Shown piece by piece: positions 25,336 through 32,661 of a stretch of DNA of 64,000 nucleotides. A program made the translations under genes and the position numbers. The notes beneath the pieces are model-generated. The model searched no databases and was not told the DNA's origin. It was given only the letters and a program-made list of their open reading frames with translations. The stretch comes from JAYFNU01 sp034933305 (GTDB lineage Bacteria > Bacillota > Clostridia > Oscillospirales > Ruminococcaceae): positions 1 through 64,000 of the forward strand of contig JAYFNU010000003.1 of NCBI GenBank assembly GCA_034933305.1. The letters run 5' to 3'. The first letter of the stretch is position 1, and each line of letters starts with the position of its first letter.

Positions 25336-26151
25336 ATGGAAAACATTCTGAATTCGATCAAGAGCTATTTCAGCGCGACGAAGGCCGACGCGATCTTTAA
25401 GGTCCTCGGATCGCTCGCCGTGCTGTTCATCGGCTTTGCGCTCATCAAGTGGGCGGTGCGGACGGCCGCGCGCTCCAAGGCCGCGCAGCGCATGGATCCG
25501 AGCCTTCTGTCGTTCCTCAAGAGCTTCATGTCGATCGGTCTGCGCATCGTGCTCATCCTGAGCGTCGCGGACAATCTCGGCGTGCCCACGACGTCCTTCC
25601 TCACGCTGCTGGGGTCCGCGGGCCTCGCCATCGGCCTGTCGCTGCAGGGGAGCCTGTCCAACATGGCGGGCGGGCTGATGATCCTGCTGTTCCGCCAGTT
25701 CAGGGTCGGCGATTTCATCGACGCCCCCGGCGGCTATTCGGGCACCGTCGCCGACATCAGCATCTTTTATACGACGCTGACGACGGTCGACAACAAGAAG
25801 ATCGTGCTGCCCAACGGCACGCTGTCGAACGGCGTCGTCGTCAACTACAACGCGCAGCAGACGCGCCGCGTCGACCTCGATTTTGCGGCGGCGTACAGCA
25901 GCGACACCGCGCTCGTGTGCCGCGTGCTGCTCGAGACGGCGCAGGCGAACAGCCTCGCGCTCAAGGATCCGGCGCCCTTTGCCCGCCTGACGAAGCAGGA
26001 GGACAGCGCGCTCGTATTCACGCTGCGCGTGTGGTGCCGCACGCAGGATTACTGGCCGCTCTATTACGACCTGCTTGAGCAGACAAAGCGGAATTTCGAC
26101 AAAAACGGCATCTCGATCCCGTTCCCGCAGCTCGATGTCCACACGAAATAA
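25336..26151 (+). CDS. Small-conductance mechanosensitive channel (MscS family)
   Basis: The 271-residue protein has three N-terminal hydrophobic segments. The Gly/Ala-rich pore helix (LLGSAGLAIGLSLQGSLSNMAGGLMILL) and the following beta domain with FRVGDFI and VLPNGTLSNGVVVNY are hallmarks of MscS. It should open under membrane tension and protect against osmotic downshift. ATG 25336 follows ACGGAGG. It stands alone between two terminators. Confidence 0.93.
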   Translation: MENILNSIKSYFSATKADAIFKVLGSLAVLFIGFALIKWAVRTAARSKAAQRMDPSLLSFLKSFMSIGLRIVLILSVADNLGVPTTSFLTLLGSAGLAIGLSLQGSLSNMAGGLMILLFRQFRVGDFIDAPGGYSGTVADISIFYTTLTTVDNKKIVLPNGTLSNGVVVNYNAQQTRRVDLDFAAAYSSDTALVCRVLLETAQANSLALKDPAPFARLTKQEDSALVFTLRVWCRTQDYWPLYYDLLEQTKRNFDKNGISIPFPQLDVHTK

Positions 26152-26159
26152 ACAAAACG

Positions 26160-26189
26160 GCGAGGGCCCCGCGGAAGCGGGGCCCTCGC
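26160..26189. terminator. Bidirectional terminator between mscS-type gene and P-type ATPase
   Basis: Thirteen-bp GC-rich stem (GCGAGGGCCCCGC/GCGGGGCCCTCGC) with a GGAA loop. T-rich sequence follows better on the minus strand (CGTTTTGTTT), so it probably serves the ATPase operon as well. Confidence 0.8.
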
Positions 26190-26233
26190 GCTGTCTTTGA
26201 TCATTTTATGCGCCGACCGCGGCGCAGAGAGCT

Positions 26234-28087
26234 TTATTCGGTGCGCAGCGCGCGCATGGCGTTGAGGATGGCGAGCACGGATACGCCGACGTCCGCGAAG
26301 ACCGCGACCCACATCCCCGCGAGCCCCAGCGCGCCGAGCACGAGCACGACGGCCTTGACGGCGAGCGCAAAGGCGATGTTTTCGCGCACGATGCGCATGG
26401 TGCGCTCCGCGATGCGCACAGCCTCGGCGACCTTAGTAGGCTTGTCGTCCATGAGCACCACGTCGGCCGCCTCGATGGCGGCGTCGCTGCCGAGCGCGCC
26501 CATCGCGATGCCCACGTCGGCCCGCATGAGCACCGGCGCGTCGTTGATGCCGTCGCCGACGAACGCGAGCGCCGTGCCCTTGGGCTTTTCACCGAGCAGA
26601 TCCTCTACGGCGGAGATCTTCCCGTCCGGCAGCAGCCCCGCGCGCACCTCGTCGAGACCGAGCTCGCGGCCGACCGCCCGGCCGACCGCTTCGACATCGC
26701 CCGTGAGCATGACGGTCCTGCGCACGCCGAGGGCCCTGAGCTGCGCGATGGCGTCGGCGGCGTCGGGCTTGACCTCGTCGGAGATGACGATGTGCCCGCA
26801 GTATTCGCTGCCCTTCGCGACGTGGATGACGGTGCCCGTTTTGTGGCATTCGTGCCACTGCGCGCCCGCCTCGTCCATCAGCAGTCCGTTGCCGGCGTAA
26901 ACGGCCGCCCCGTCGATGACGGCGCAGATGCCGAAACCGGCGCGCTCTTCAAAAGCGCCGATGCGGGACTGATCGATGTGGCCCCCGTGCGCGCGGAGAA
27001 TGGACTGCGCGATGGGGTGATTGGAGCCGCTCTCGGCGAGCGCGGCGATGTCGAGCAGCTCCGCCTCGCTCATGTCCTTCGGATGGACCGCCGTGACGGT
27101 GAAGCTGCCCTGCGTGAGCGTGCCGGTCTTGTCAAAGGCGACCGTGCGCACCTTCGACAGGGATTCAAGATAGTTCGACCCCTTTATGAGGATGCCGCGG
27201 CGCGACGCGCCGCCGATGCCGCCGAAAAAGGACAGCGGCACCGAGATGACGAGCGCGCAGGGGCAGGATACGACGAGAAAGATGAGCGCGCGGCGGATCC
27301 ATTCGCTCCAGGCGCCGTGCAGCAGCAGCGGCGGAGCGACCGCCAGCACCGCGGCGGCCGCGACGACCGAGGGCGTATACCAGCGCGCAAAGCGGGTGAT
27401 GAAATTCTCGGCGCGCGCCTTGCGCGACGAGGAATTCTCCACGAGATCGAGGATCTTCGCGACGGTGCTGTCGGCGTAGACACTGGTCACGCGCACCTTG
27501 ACGGCGCTCGTGAGATTGACGGAACCGCTGACGACGTTGTCGCCCTCGGCGCAGTCCCGCGGCAGCGATTCGCCCGTGAGCGCCGCCGTGTTGACCGTCG
27601 TGGCGCCCTCGGCCACAATTCCGTCCAGCGGGAATTTTTCGCCGGGCCGCACGACGACGCATTCGCCGACGGCGACCTCCTCGGGCGCGACGTCGAGCTC
27701 CCTGCCGCCGCGCAGCACCCGGGCCTGCTCCGGCCGGATGTCCATGAGCGCCGCGATAGAGCGGCGGCTGCGCCCGACGGCGATGCTCTGGAAGAGCTCG
27801 CCGACCTGATAGAACAGCATGACCGCGACGGCCTCGGGGTATTCGCCCACGAACCACGCGCCCACCGTCGCGAGCCCCATGAGAAAGTTCTCGTCAAAAA
27901 CGCTGCCGCGCGCGATGTTGCGCACGGCCGACCACAGCACATCCCATCCGACCACGAAATAGGGCACCAGGAACAGCGCGAGGCGCAGCGTCCCTTCGGC
28001 GGGGATGAGCAGCGCCGCGACCAGCAGCGCGGCGGAAGCGAGGATGCGGTATAAATTGCATTTCTGCTTTTTGGTCATGGCGGTCAC
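26234..28087 (-). CDS. Heavy-metal P1B-type ATPase (Zn/Cd/Pb exporter type)
   Basis: The 617-residue metal pump has eight expected membrane helices. The metal-binding membrane motif is SCPCALVISVP, the phosphorylation site is DKTGTLTQ, and the actuator loop is LTGESLP. The ATP-domain motif SGSNHPIA and the hinge GDGINDAPVLM are present. CPC with a late Asp in ADVGVSVLAILNAMR points to the ZntA/CadA group. The usual N-terminal HMA domain is missing here and is encoded by the separate gene just upstream. GTG 28087 overlaps the stop of that gene (GTGA); ATG 28078 is an alternative. An ArsR-type regulator opens the operon. Confidence 0.93.
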   Translation of the reverse strand: MTAMTKKQKCNLYRILASAALLVAALLIPAEGTLRLALFLVPYFVVGWDVLWSAVRNIARGSVFDENFLMGLATVGAWFVGEYPEAVAVMLFYQVGELFQSIAVGRSRRSIAALMDIRPEQARVLRGGRELDVAPEEVAVGECVVVRPGEKFPLDGIVAEGATTVNTAALTGESLPRDCAEGDNVVSGSVNLTSAVKVRVTSVYADSTVAKILDLVENSSSRKARAENFITRFARWYTPSVVAAAAVLAVAPPLLLHGAWSEWIRRALIFLVVSCPCALVISVPLSFFGGIGGASRRGILIKGSNYLESLSKVRTVAFDKTGTLTQGSFTVTAVHPKDMSEAELLDIAALAESGSNHPIAQSILRAHGGHIDQSRIGAFEERAGFGICAVIDGAAVYAGNGLLMDEAGAQWHECHKTGTVIHVAKGSEYCGHIVISDEVKPDAADAIAQLRALGVRRTVMLTGDVEAVGRAVGRELGLDEVRAGLLPDGKISAVEDLLGEKPKGTALAFVGDGINDAPVLMRADVGIAMGALGSDAAIEAADVVLMDDKPTKVAEAVRIAERTMRIVRENIAFALAVKAVVLVLGALGLAGMWVAVFADVGVSVLAILNAMRALRTE

Positions 28088-28302
28088 AGCTTTACGGTGC
28101 AGTCGGGCTCGATGCGCCGGCAGATTCGGACCGCCTCGCGCAGCACGTCGTCAAAGACGGCGTCGTCCGCCTCGATCGTCAGCTTCTGCGTCAGAAAATT
28201 GACGTTGGCCGCCTTTACGCCCGCGAGCCGGCAGATGCCGTCCTGCATCTTTGCGGCGCAGTTCGCGCACTCAAGATCTTCGAGAGAATAGGTCTTTTTC
28301 AT
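28084..28302 (-). CDS. Stand-alone heavy-metal-associated (HMA) domain protein
   Basis: The 72-residue protein has the ferredoxin-like HMA fold with LECANCAAKMQDGI, where the Cys-X2-Cys pair binds soft metal ions. It is placed between the regulator and the ATPase with 4-base overlaps on both sides. It most likely acts as the detached metal-binding domain or chaperone of the pump. Confidence 0.88.
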   Translation of the reverse strand: MKKTYSLEDLECANCAAKMQDGICRLAGVKAANVNFLTQKLTIEADDAVFDDVLREAVRICRRIEPDCTVKL

Positions 28303-28646
28303 CGTTCGTCCTCCGTGAGATGTTCATAGCCCTGTCCGATGATGGAGCGCACATGCTCGTCGGCGAGAAAATAGGTGTTCGTCTTGCCGTCCCGCCGGCA
28401 GTCGACCAGCTTCGCGTTGCGCAGGATCTTGAGCTGGTGCGAAATGGCGGACTGCTCCATCTGCAGCAGCTCCGCGATGGCGCACACGCACAGCTCCGAC
28501 TCGAACAGCGAGTACAGGATGCGGATGCGCGTCGTGTCGCCGAAGATCTTGAACAGATCGCCGAGATCGCACAGCAGCGCGTCGTCCGGCATCTGCGCGC
28601 GCACCTGCGCGAGCACTGCGGCGTGATCGTGCTTTTTCGCGGACAT
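28299..28646 (-). CDS. ArsR/SmtB-family metal-sensing repressor (CadC-like)
   Basis: The 115-residue winged-helix protein has the ELCVCAIAELL helix with a Cys-X-Cys, a type of site used by CadC/ArsR sensors, and the recognition helix QSAISHQLKIL. A C-terminal DEHVRSIIGQGYEH helix resembles the alpha-5 zinc site. Without metal it should block the operon; with metal bound it leaves. A perfect dyad overlapping the -10 lies upstream. It is the first gene of the regulator-HMA-ATPase operon. Confidence 0.92.
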   Translation of the reverse strand: MSAKKHDHAAVLAQVRAQMPDDALLCDLGDLFKIFGDTTRIRILYSLFESELCVCAIAELLQMEQSAISHQLKILRNAKLVDCRRDGKTNTYFLADEHVRSIIGQGYEHLTEDER

Positions 28647-28661
28647 TTCATGAACCTTCTT

Positions 28662-28710
28662 TCATATGAATTTATATTCATATGATAGTCCGCTCATACT
28701 GTTTTGTCAA
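28662..28710 (-). promoter_or_regulatory. Promoter and ArsR/SmtB operator of the metal efflux operon
   Basis: On the minus strand TTGACA (28705-28710), 17 bases, and TATCAT (28682-28687) form a strong promoter. A perfect dyad with 10-base arms (TCATATGAAT-TTAT-ATTCATATGA, 28662-28685) overlaps the -10, the expected place for a repressor of this family. It starts about 16 bases before the regulator gene. Confidence 0.88.
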
Positions 28711-28746
28711 CCGCTTTTCGCAAAAATATCCGGCGGCCGCGGGACA

Positions 28747-28786
28747 GCGAAACGCCCGCCTGCCTTGCGGCAGACGGGCGTTTCGC
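28747..28786 (-). terminator. Terminator of the S66 peptidase gene
   Basis: A long hairpin (GCGAAACGCCCG ... CGGGCGTTTCGC with an inner CTGCC/GGCAG stem) lies about 45 bases past the peptidase stop on the minus strand. The T-run is poor. Confidence 0.55.
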
Positions 28787-28833
28787 CATGCGCGCGGCGG
28801 CGCGCGGTCTTCAAAGCGGGCGTTCCGGCGCCG

Positions 28834-29862
28834 CTATTCCGAAAACAGGATGACCTGCTTTTCCGTATCGACGGTCGCGGGGACTCCGAAGGGGAGGATG
28901 CACCGCGGCGTCGCGTGTCCCACGTTGACGTTGAAGACGACGGGCAGGTCGGGGTCGCCGATCACTTCGACGAGGAGCTCCCTGTACGCGTCGGCGTATT
29001 TCCCATCCATGGGCTTACCGGCCAGCACGCCCGCGACGGACGAAAAGATGCCGGTCTGCCGCAGCGCCGTCAGCATGGCGCGGTATTTCTCCGGCGACGG
29101 CTGTTCCTCGCTCGATTCGAGCAGGAGGATCTTACCCTTCCACTCCCGCGCGCTGGGGAAGAGGCCGTATTTCCGGCATACCGCGGGGGAATCCGCGTAC
29201 CGGTCGCCGTTGAAGATGTCGTAGATCGAGTCGATGCATCCGCCGAGGATCTCCCCGCTGAAGCTGCTGCGGCCCTGCAGAAGCTCAAATCCACGGCTGC
29301 GGTGCGCGGGCATCCGCGTCCCCGCGGCATCGGGGCCGAAATCCGACCGGCTTTCGTACCAGACCCGGCTCGGGCGGACCTCGCGGATCGCGCCCGTCCG
29401 GAGCAGCTGCCCGAAATACCGCCTTGTGTACGGGAGCATCTGCGGGCCGGGCTCGCAGACGTCCGGCAGAAACGCCTGCCCGTAGAACGTCCGCAGCCCC
29501 GCCTTGTGCAGCATCAGGTGATTCATGGTGCTGTCGGAAAAACCGAGGAATATCTTGTCGGACACCGCCTTTTTCAATTCGTCGTTTTCAAAGAGATACG
29601 GCAGCAGGCGATAGGTGTCGTCGCCCCCGATGGCGCACAGGATCATATCCGTTTCCCCGTCGCGGAATGCGTCCAGCAGATCCCGCGCGCGCAGCTCGGG
29701 ATGCGCGGACAGGACCGCCGTCCCGGACAGCGCATGCGGCGCGAATTTCACCCGCAGTCCGTATTCCCGCAGCCGGCGCAGCCCGATCTCCAGCTCGTGC
29801 CGCGCGAAGGGCTCCCCCAGGATGCCGCTGGAAAGGCTGACGATGGTGACTGTTTTGACCAT
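28834..29862 (-). CDS. S66-family peptidase (LD-carboxypeptidase/MccF-like)
   Basis: The 342-residue protein has the S66 serine-peptidase triad: nucleophile Ser in LGFSDSTMNHL, Glu in LLLESSEEQPSPE and His in NVNVGHATPR. Family members cut the L-D bond in cell-wall peptides (LdcA) or cleave microcin C-like adenylates (MccF). The FSDST and ESSEE forms look closer to the MccF branch, but I cannot decide. No signal peptide, so it is cytoplasmic. It stands alone between terminators. Confidence 0.88.
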   Translation of the reverse strand: MVKTVTIVSLSSGILGEPFARHELEIGLRRLREYGLRVKFAPHALSGTAVLSAHPELRARDLLDAFRDGETDMILCAIGGDDTYRLLPYLFENDELKKAVSDKIFLGFSDSTMNHLMLHKAGLRTFYGQAFLPDVCEPGPQMLPYTRRYFGQLLRTGAIREVRPSRVWYESRSDFGPDAAGTRMPAHRSRGFELLQGRSSFSGEILGGCIDSIYDIFNGDRYADSPAVCRKYGLFPSAREWKGKILLLESSEEQPSPEKYRAMLTALRQTGIFSSVAGVLAGKPMDGKYADAYRELLVEVIGDPDLPVVFNVNVGHATPRCILPFGVPATVDTEKQVILFSE

Positions 29863-29943
29863 GAGGATCCTCCCGCCGGCCCCGTCCCGCGGGGCCGTTC
29901 ACTGCGTTGAGTATACCACGCAAAGCGCGCGGGCGAAAGCAAA

Positions 29944-29979
29944 AAGATCGCCGCGGATGAGAGCATCCGCAGCGATCTC
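29944..29979 (-). terminator. Terminator of the DUF4405 gene
   Basis: On the minus strand AGATCGC-TG-CGGATG-loop-CATCCG-CG-GCGATCT is followed by TTTTGCTTT. It lies about 35 bases past the stop. Confidence 0.75.
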
Positions 29980-30013
29980 TGTTTTTGTGCCCGCCGGCGG
30001 CCCGCCCCGGCGC

Positions 30014-30988
30014 TTACGCCTCGTCTGCGGGGAGGGGCTCGGACGCCGCCTGCGCCTTTGCGCGCGCGCGCCGGCCGGCGAGATATTCGGCGAGCCGCGT
30101 GAGCGCCGCGAAGACAAAGGCGACGGAGAAGAAGTTGACGAGCGTCAGCAGGGCGGAACCGCCCTCCCGGCCGTTCATTTCCCCGCGCCCGTCCTGCGAC
30201 GGCGCGCCGCCGCCGAAGCCGCCGTGCTGACCGTCGCCCGCGGGGGCGCTCCCGTCGGGCAGCGCGCCGTCCGCCGGGGCCTCGCCCGCGGCGAAGCCGC
30301 CGTCTGCGGAGAGCGAGGTGCCGGAGGCGTCGTCCGCCGACGTGTCGCCGGACGAACCGTCCGCCGGGTCTTCGCCGTCCCTGCCGAAGGCGCCGCCCTG
30401 CCCGTCAGGGCCCTGCATGCGCCCGCCGTCCTGCTGTTCGGAGGCGGAGAAGGGGGCGGCAAGCCACCGCGTGAAGCTCGTCGCCGCTATGCAGCGGCAT
30501 CCCCAGACAAAGATCACGAGCGTGAGCGCGATTGCGAGGACGCGCCGCAGGGTGTCCGGGAGCTTGATGCGGCTGCCGACGGTCGCCCAGAAGAAGGACG
30601 CGTGCAGGCCGAGATGAACGCCGAGCAGGATGAGCAGCAGGGCCGACGCGAAGTAATGCGCCGCCTTTCAGCCGGCGCCGCCGCCGAGCGAGAACACGAC
30701 CTTCGAGATCATCGCGCCGCTGAGGCCCACGCACAGCAGACAGCAGAGCATCAGGAGGTCGACCGCATATCCGATCTTCGTGCGGGCGTTGACCTCGCGG
30801 GTGAAGAGCTTTTTCGTGACCCCGGCGATCCACCTGCGGTTGAGCAGCAGGTGCAGCGCGACCGCCGCGACGAGCGCAAAGCCCGCGATCTCGTGGAAGG
30901 CCTGGCTGACGCTGCTGTGGCTGTAGGACAGCAGCAGCACGACCGTCATTGCCGCGTCGAGGAGAAGTTTCCAGTAGTTGCGTTTCAT
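30014..30988 (-). pseudogene. DUF4405-type membrane protein interrupted by an in-frame TGA
   Basis: From ATG 30988 the frame encodes about 106 residues, with helices FHEIAGFALVAAVALHLLLN and DLLMLCCLLCVGLSGAMISKVVF. It then meets TGA at 30668-30670 and continues in the same frame for 217 codons. The continuation (KAAHYFASALLLILLGVHLGLH) is clearly the next part of the same domain, because DUF4405 proteins carry a similar LHxxASYWGF...HLGLHW block here. The tail is a Gly/Asp-rich extracytoplasmic linker and a last membrane helix. The TGA stands where homologues, as I recall them, often have Trp, so a TGG-to-TGA change is the simple explanation. Neighbouring genes use TGA as a stop, so recoding is not general. 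Read-through or a sequence error remain possible. Confidence 0.75.
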
Positions 30989-31090
30989 ATCTGTGATTTC
31001 CTCTGTTTGATTTGATTTGGATGTCACATTTTTAACACCGGAAACTTAAACAAGTCTGAACGCGCGCTTTCCGGCCGGGCGCGAAAAGCG

Positions 31091-31126
31091 CAAAAAAAAG
31101 CACGGGGCCGATCAGCCGCCGTGCTT
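31091..31126 (-). terminator. Terminator of the zinc-ribbon protein gene
   Basis: On the minus strand AAGCACGG ... CCGTGCTT forms the stem, followed by a run of eight T, about 25 bases after the stop. Confidence 0.8.
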
Positions 31127-31151
31127 GTTTTCGCTGATGGAGGGGCGCCGC

Positions 31152-31772
31152 TCAGCGGGGCCCGCCGGGGCCGCCGCGCGGGTCGTCGCCGCGCATGCGA
31201 TCCTCGCGGAAATCCCGGCGGCGGGGAGGCTCCGGCTCGCGGCGCGGGCGGGGAGGCTCCTCACAGGGCCGCATGTCGTCAAAGCGCACGCGGTTCGCCG
31301 AGGTGAGCGTCGCGAGCACCGACGCGACCGTCTCGGCGATGCTCTGCCAGGTCGTCCCGGCGGACGAGGTTTCCTGCGAAGCCGCCGTGTAGGTCTGGGT
31401 GTAGGACTGGGTATTGCCGGCGCTGTCGTAGACGGCGGCGCTCATGCCGTTCGTGCCGAGCACCGAGCAGATGCACTTCGCCTGCGAGAGCGAAACGCCG
31501 CGCGCGACGAGCGTGGGAACGCTGTTGACGAGCGTCTGCGCCTCGCTGAGCGTGTAGCCGCACGTGTCGCGCAGGATCTCGGCCGCCGTCGCGATCTTGG
31601 TGCCGCAGTCGGACAGCAGCACGTTGTAGCTGCCGCTGTCCGCCGCCGTCGAAGACACCGGCGAAGAGGTCGCCGCTTCGGCGGCCTTCGTCAGCGCCGC
31701 GCCGCACGACGTGCAGTAGCTGTTGCCGGCGTCCTGCCGGGTGCCGCAGGCGGGACAGAATTGAAAAGCCAT
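31152..31772 (-). CDS. Zinc-ribbon protein with ribosomal L7/L12 C-terminal-like domain
   Basis: The 206-residue protein begins with a zinc ribbon (CPACG ... CTSCG, residues ~6-25). After a Ser/Ala linker comes a ~65-residue block (VLLSDCGTKIATAAEILRD through GVSLSQAKCICSVL) with the layout of the L7/L12 C-terminal domain: a VVL strand, a K-x-x-xIK-type helix, the GxxLxEAxxLV helix, and the EGVSKEEAexIK-type helix here as RGVSLSQAKCICS. The C-terminus is a Pro/Arg/Asp-rich tail. ATG 31772 is chosen over ATG 31778 because GGAGG lies seven bases before it. The function is unknown. Such domains outside ribosomal L7/L12 may bind GTPases or other proteins, which is inference. Confidence 0.65.
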   Translation of the reverse strand: MAFQFCPACGTRQDAGNSYCTSCGAALTKAAEAATSSPVSSTAADSGSYNVLLSDCGTKIATAAEILRDTCGYTLSEAQTLVNSVPTLVARGVSLSQAKCICSVLGTNGMSAAVYDSAGNTQSYTQTYTAASQETSSAGTTWQSIAETVASVLATLTSANRVRFDDMRPCEEPPRPRREPEPPRRRDFREDRMRGDDPRGGPGGPR

Positions 31773-31854
31773 GTCCATTCCTCCGTTTTTTTTCAGTATA
31801 GCCCCGGCAATTTAAACCAAGCTTAATTTTTCCCCGGCATTTCGGAGCGCGGGA

Positions 31855-32502
31855 TCAGCGCAGGCCGAGCACGCCGAGCGTGATGAGGAGGATGCCCGCG
31901 ATGTACAGCAGCATGACGGGGAAGTGCCTGCGCGGCACGCGGAATCCCGCCGGGAAGCGCACGAAGAACAGCACGCAGTCGGACAGGAAGAAGCACACGG
32001 CGCCCGCATAGATGAGCGCCGTCGCGCGCCCGGGCGACGACAGCAGCTGCAGCAGCGCCGCGAGGTTCATCGCCGCGTTTGTGCACAGATAGAACGCCGC
32101 CGGAAAGCGCAGCCTGCGCGGCAGATGCTTTGCGACCTTTCGCAGCTCCCACACGATCACCGCCGCATAGGCGGCCGCGGCGGGGAAGAAAAGAAAGGGC
32201 GGGAAGGCGGCGGGGATGCCGCGGGACCACAGGACGATGAGGCAGATGTGCGTAAACAGGAAACTGACGCCCCCCGCGGCGAAGCAGCGGCGGAACATCA
32301 GCAGCACGTCGCCGAGAAGGCTGAAGACGAGCGCCGCGGCGAACCACTTTTCCGGGGCGGCCGCGCGCGTGAGATAAAAGCACAGCAGAAACAGCACGAC
32401 GGCGCCCTTCGACGCGTTGCGCACGCGCCGGTCGTCGATGAAGCTGCCGTACAGATGGATCGCGCTCGCCGCCGCGAACAGGCACAGAAATACAGACGAC
32501 AT
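31855..32502 (-). CDS. YhhN-family membrane protein (lysoplasmalogenase-like)
   Basis: The 215-residue protein has about eight hydrophobic helices with FSLLGDVLLMF, SFLFTHICLIVLW and FFLSDCVLFFVRF, the conserved Asp-containing helices of the YhhN family. Human TMEM86B of this family hydrolyses lysoplasmalogen; whether the bacterial protein does is not settled. Plasmalogens do occur in anaerobic Clostridia, so the activity is plausible. AAAGGAGGAACT precedes ATG 32502. Confidence 0.8.
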   Translation of the reverse strand: MSSVFLCLFAAASAIHLYGSFIDDRRVRNASKGAVVLFLLCFYLTRAAAPEKWFAAALVFSLLGDVLLMFRRCFAAGGVSFLFTHICLIVLWSRGIPAAFPPFLFFPAAAAYAAVIVWELRKVAKHLPRRLRFPAAFYLCTNAAMNLAALLQLLSSPGRATALIYAGAVCFFLSDCVLFFVRFPAGFRVPRRHFPVMLLYIAGILLITLGVLGLR

Positions 32503-32527
32503 AGTTCCTCCTTTGGAGTCTGCAAAC

Positions 32528-32556
32528 ATTTTAGCCTATTTGATTGGACTATACAA
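32528..32556 (-). promoter_or_regulatory. Promoter of the YhhN-family gene
   Basis: On the minus strand TTGTAT (32551-32556), 17 bases and TAAAAT (32528-32533), about 25 bases before the start codon. Confidence 0.55.
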
Positions 32557-32608
32557 CTTCTGTTTTGTGCAGAAATGCGATTTTGCCCTTTTCGGTGCGG
32601 GATTTATT

Positions 32609-32617
32609 TGCTATAAT
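32609..32617 (+). promoter_or_regulatory. Extended -10 promoter of the sugar-sensing operon
   Basis: TGCTATAAT forms an extended -10 with no clear -35, 45 bases before the response-regulator start. Divergent from the YhhN promoter. Confidence 0.55.
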
Positions 32618-32661
32618 ACACTCAAAGAGAAGCGGGCTCGATGCCCGGCGGAGGGAATACC

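Noticed and set aside
30668..30670. Selenocysteine coding at the in-frame TGA of the DUF4405 gene
   Set aside because: No convincing SECIS hairpin follows, no sel genes are in the window, and the position fits Trp better than Cys. Kept only as a remote possibility.
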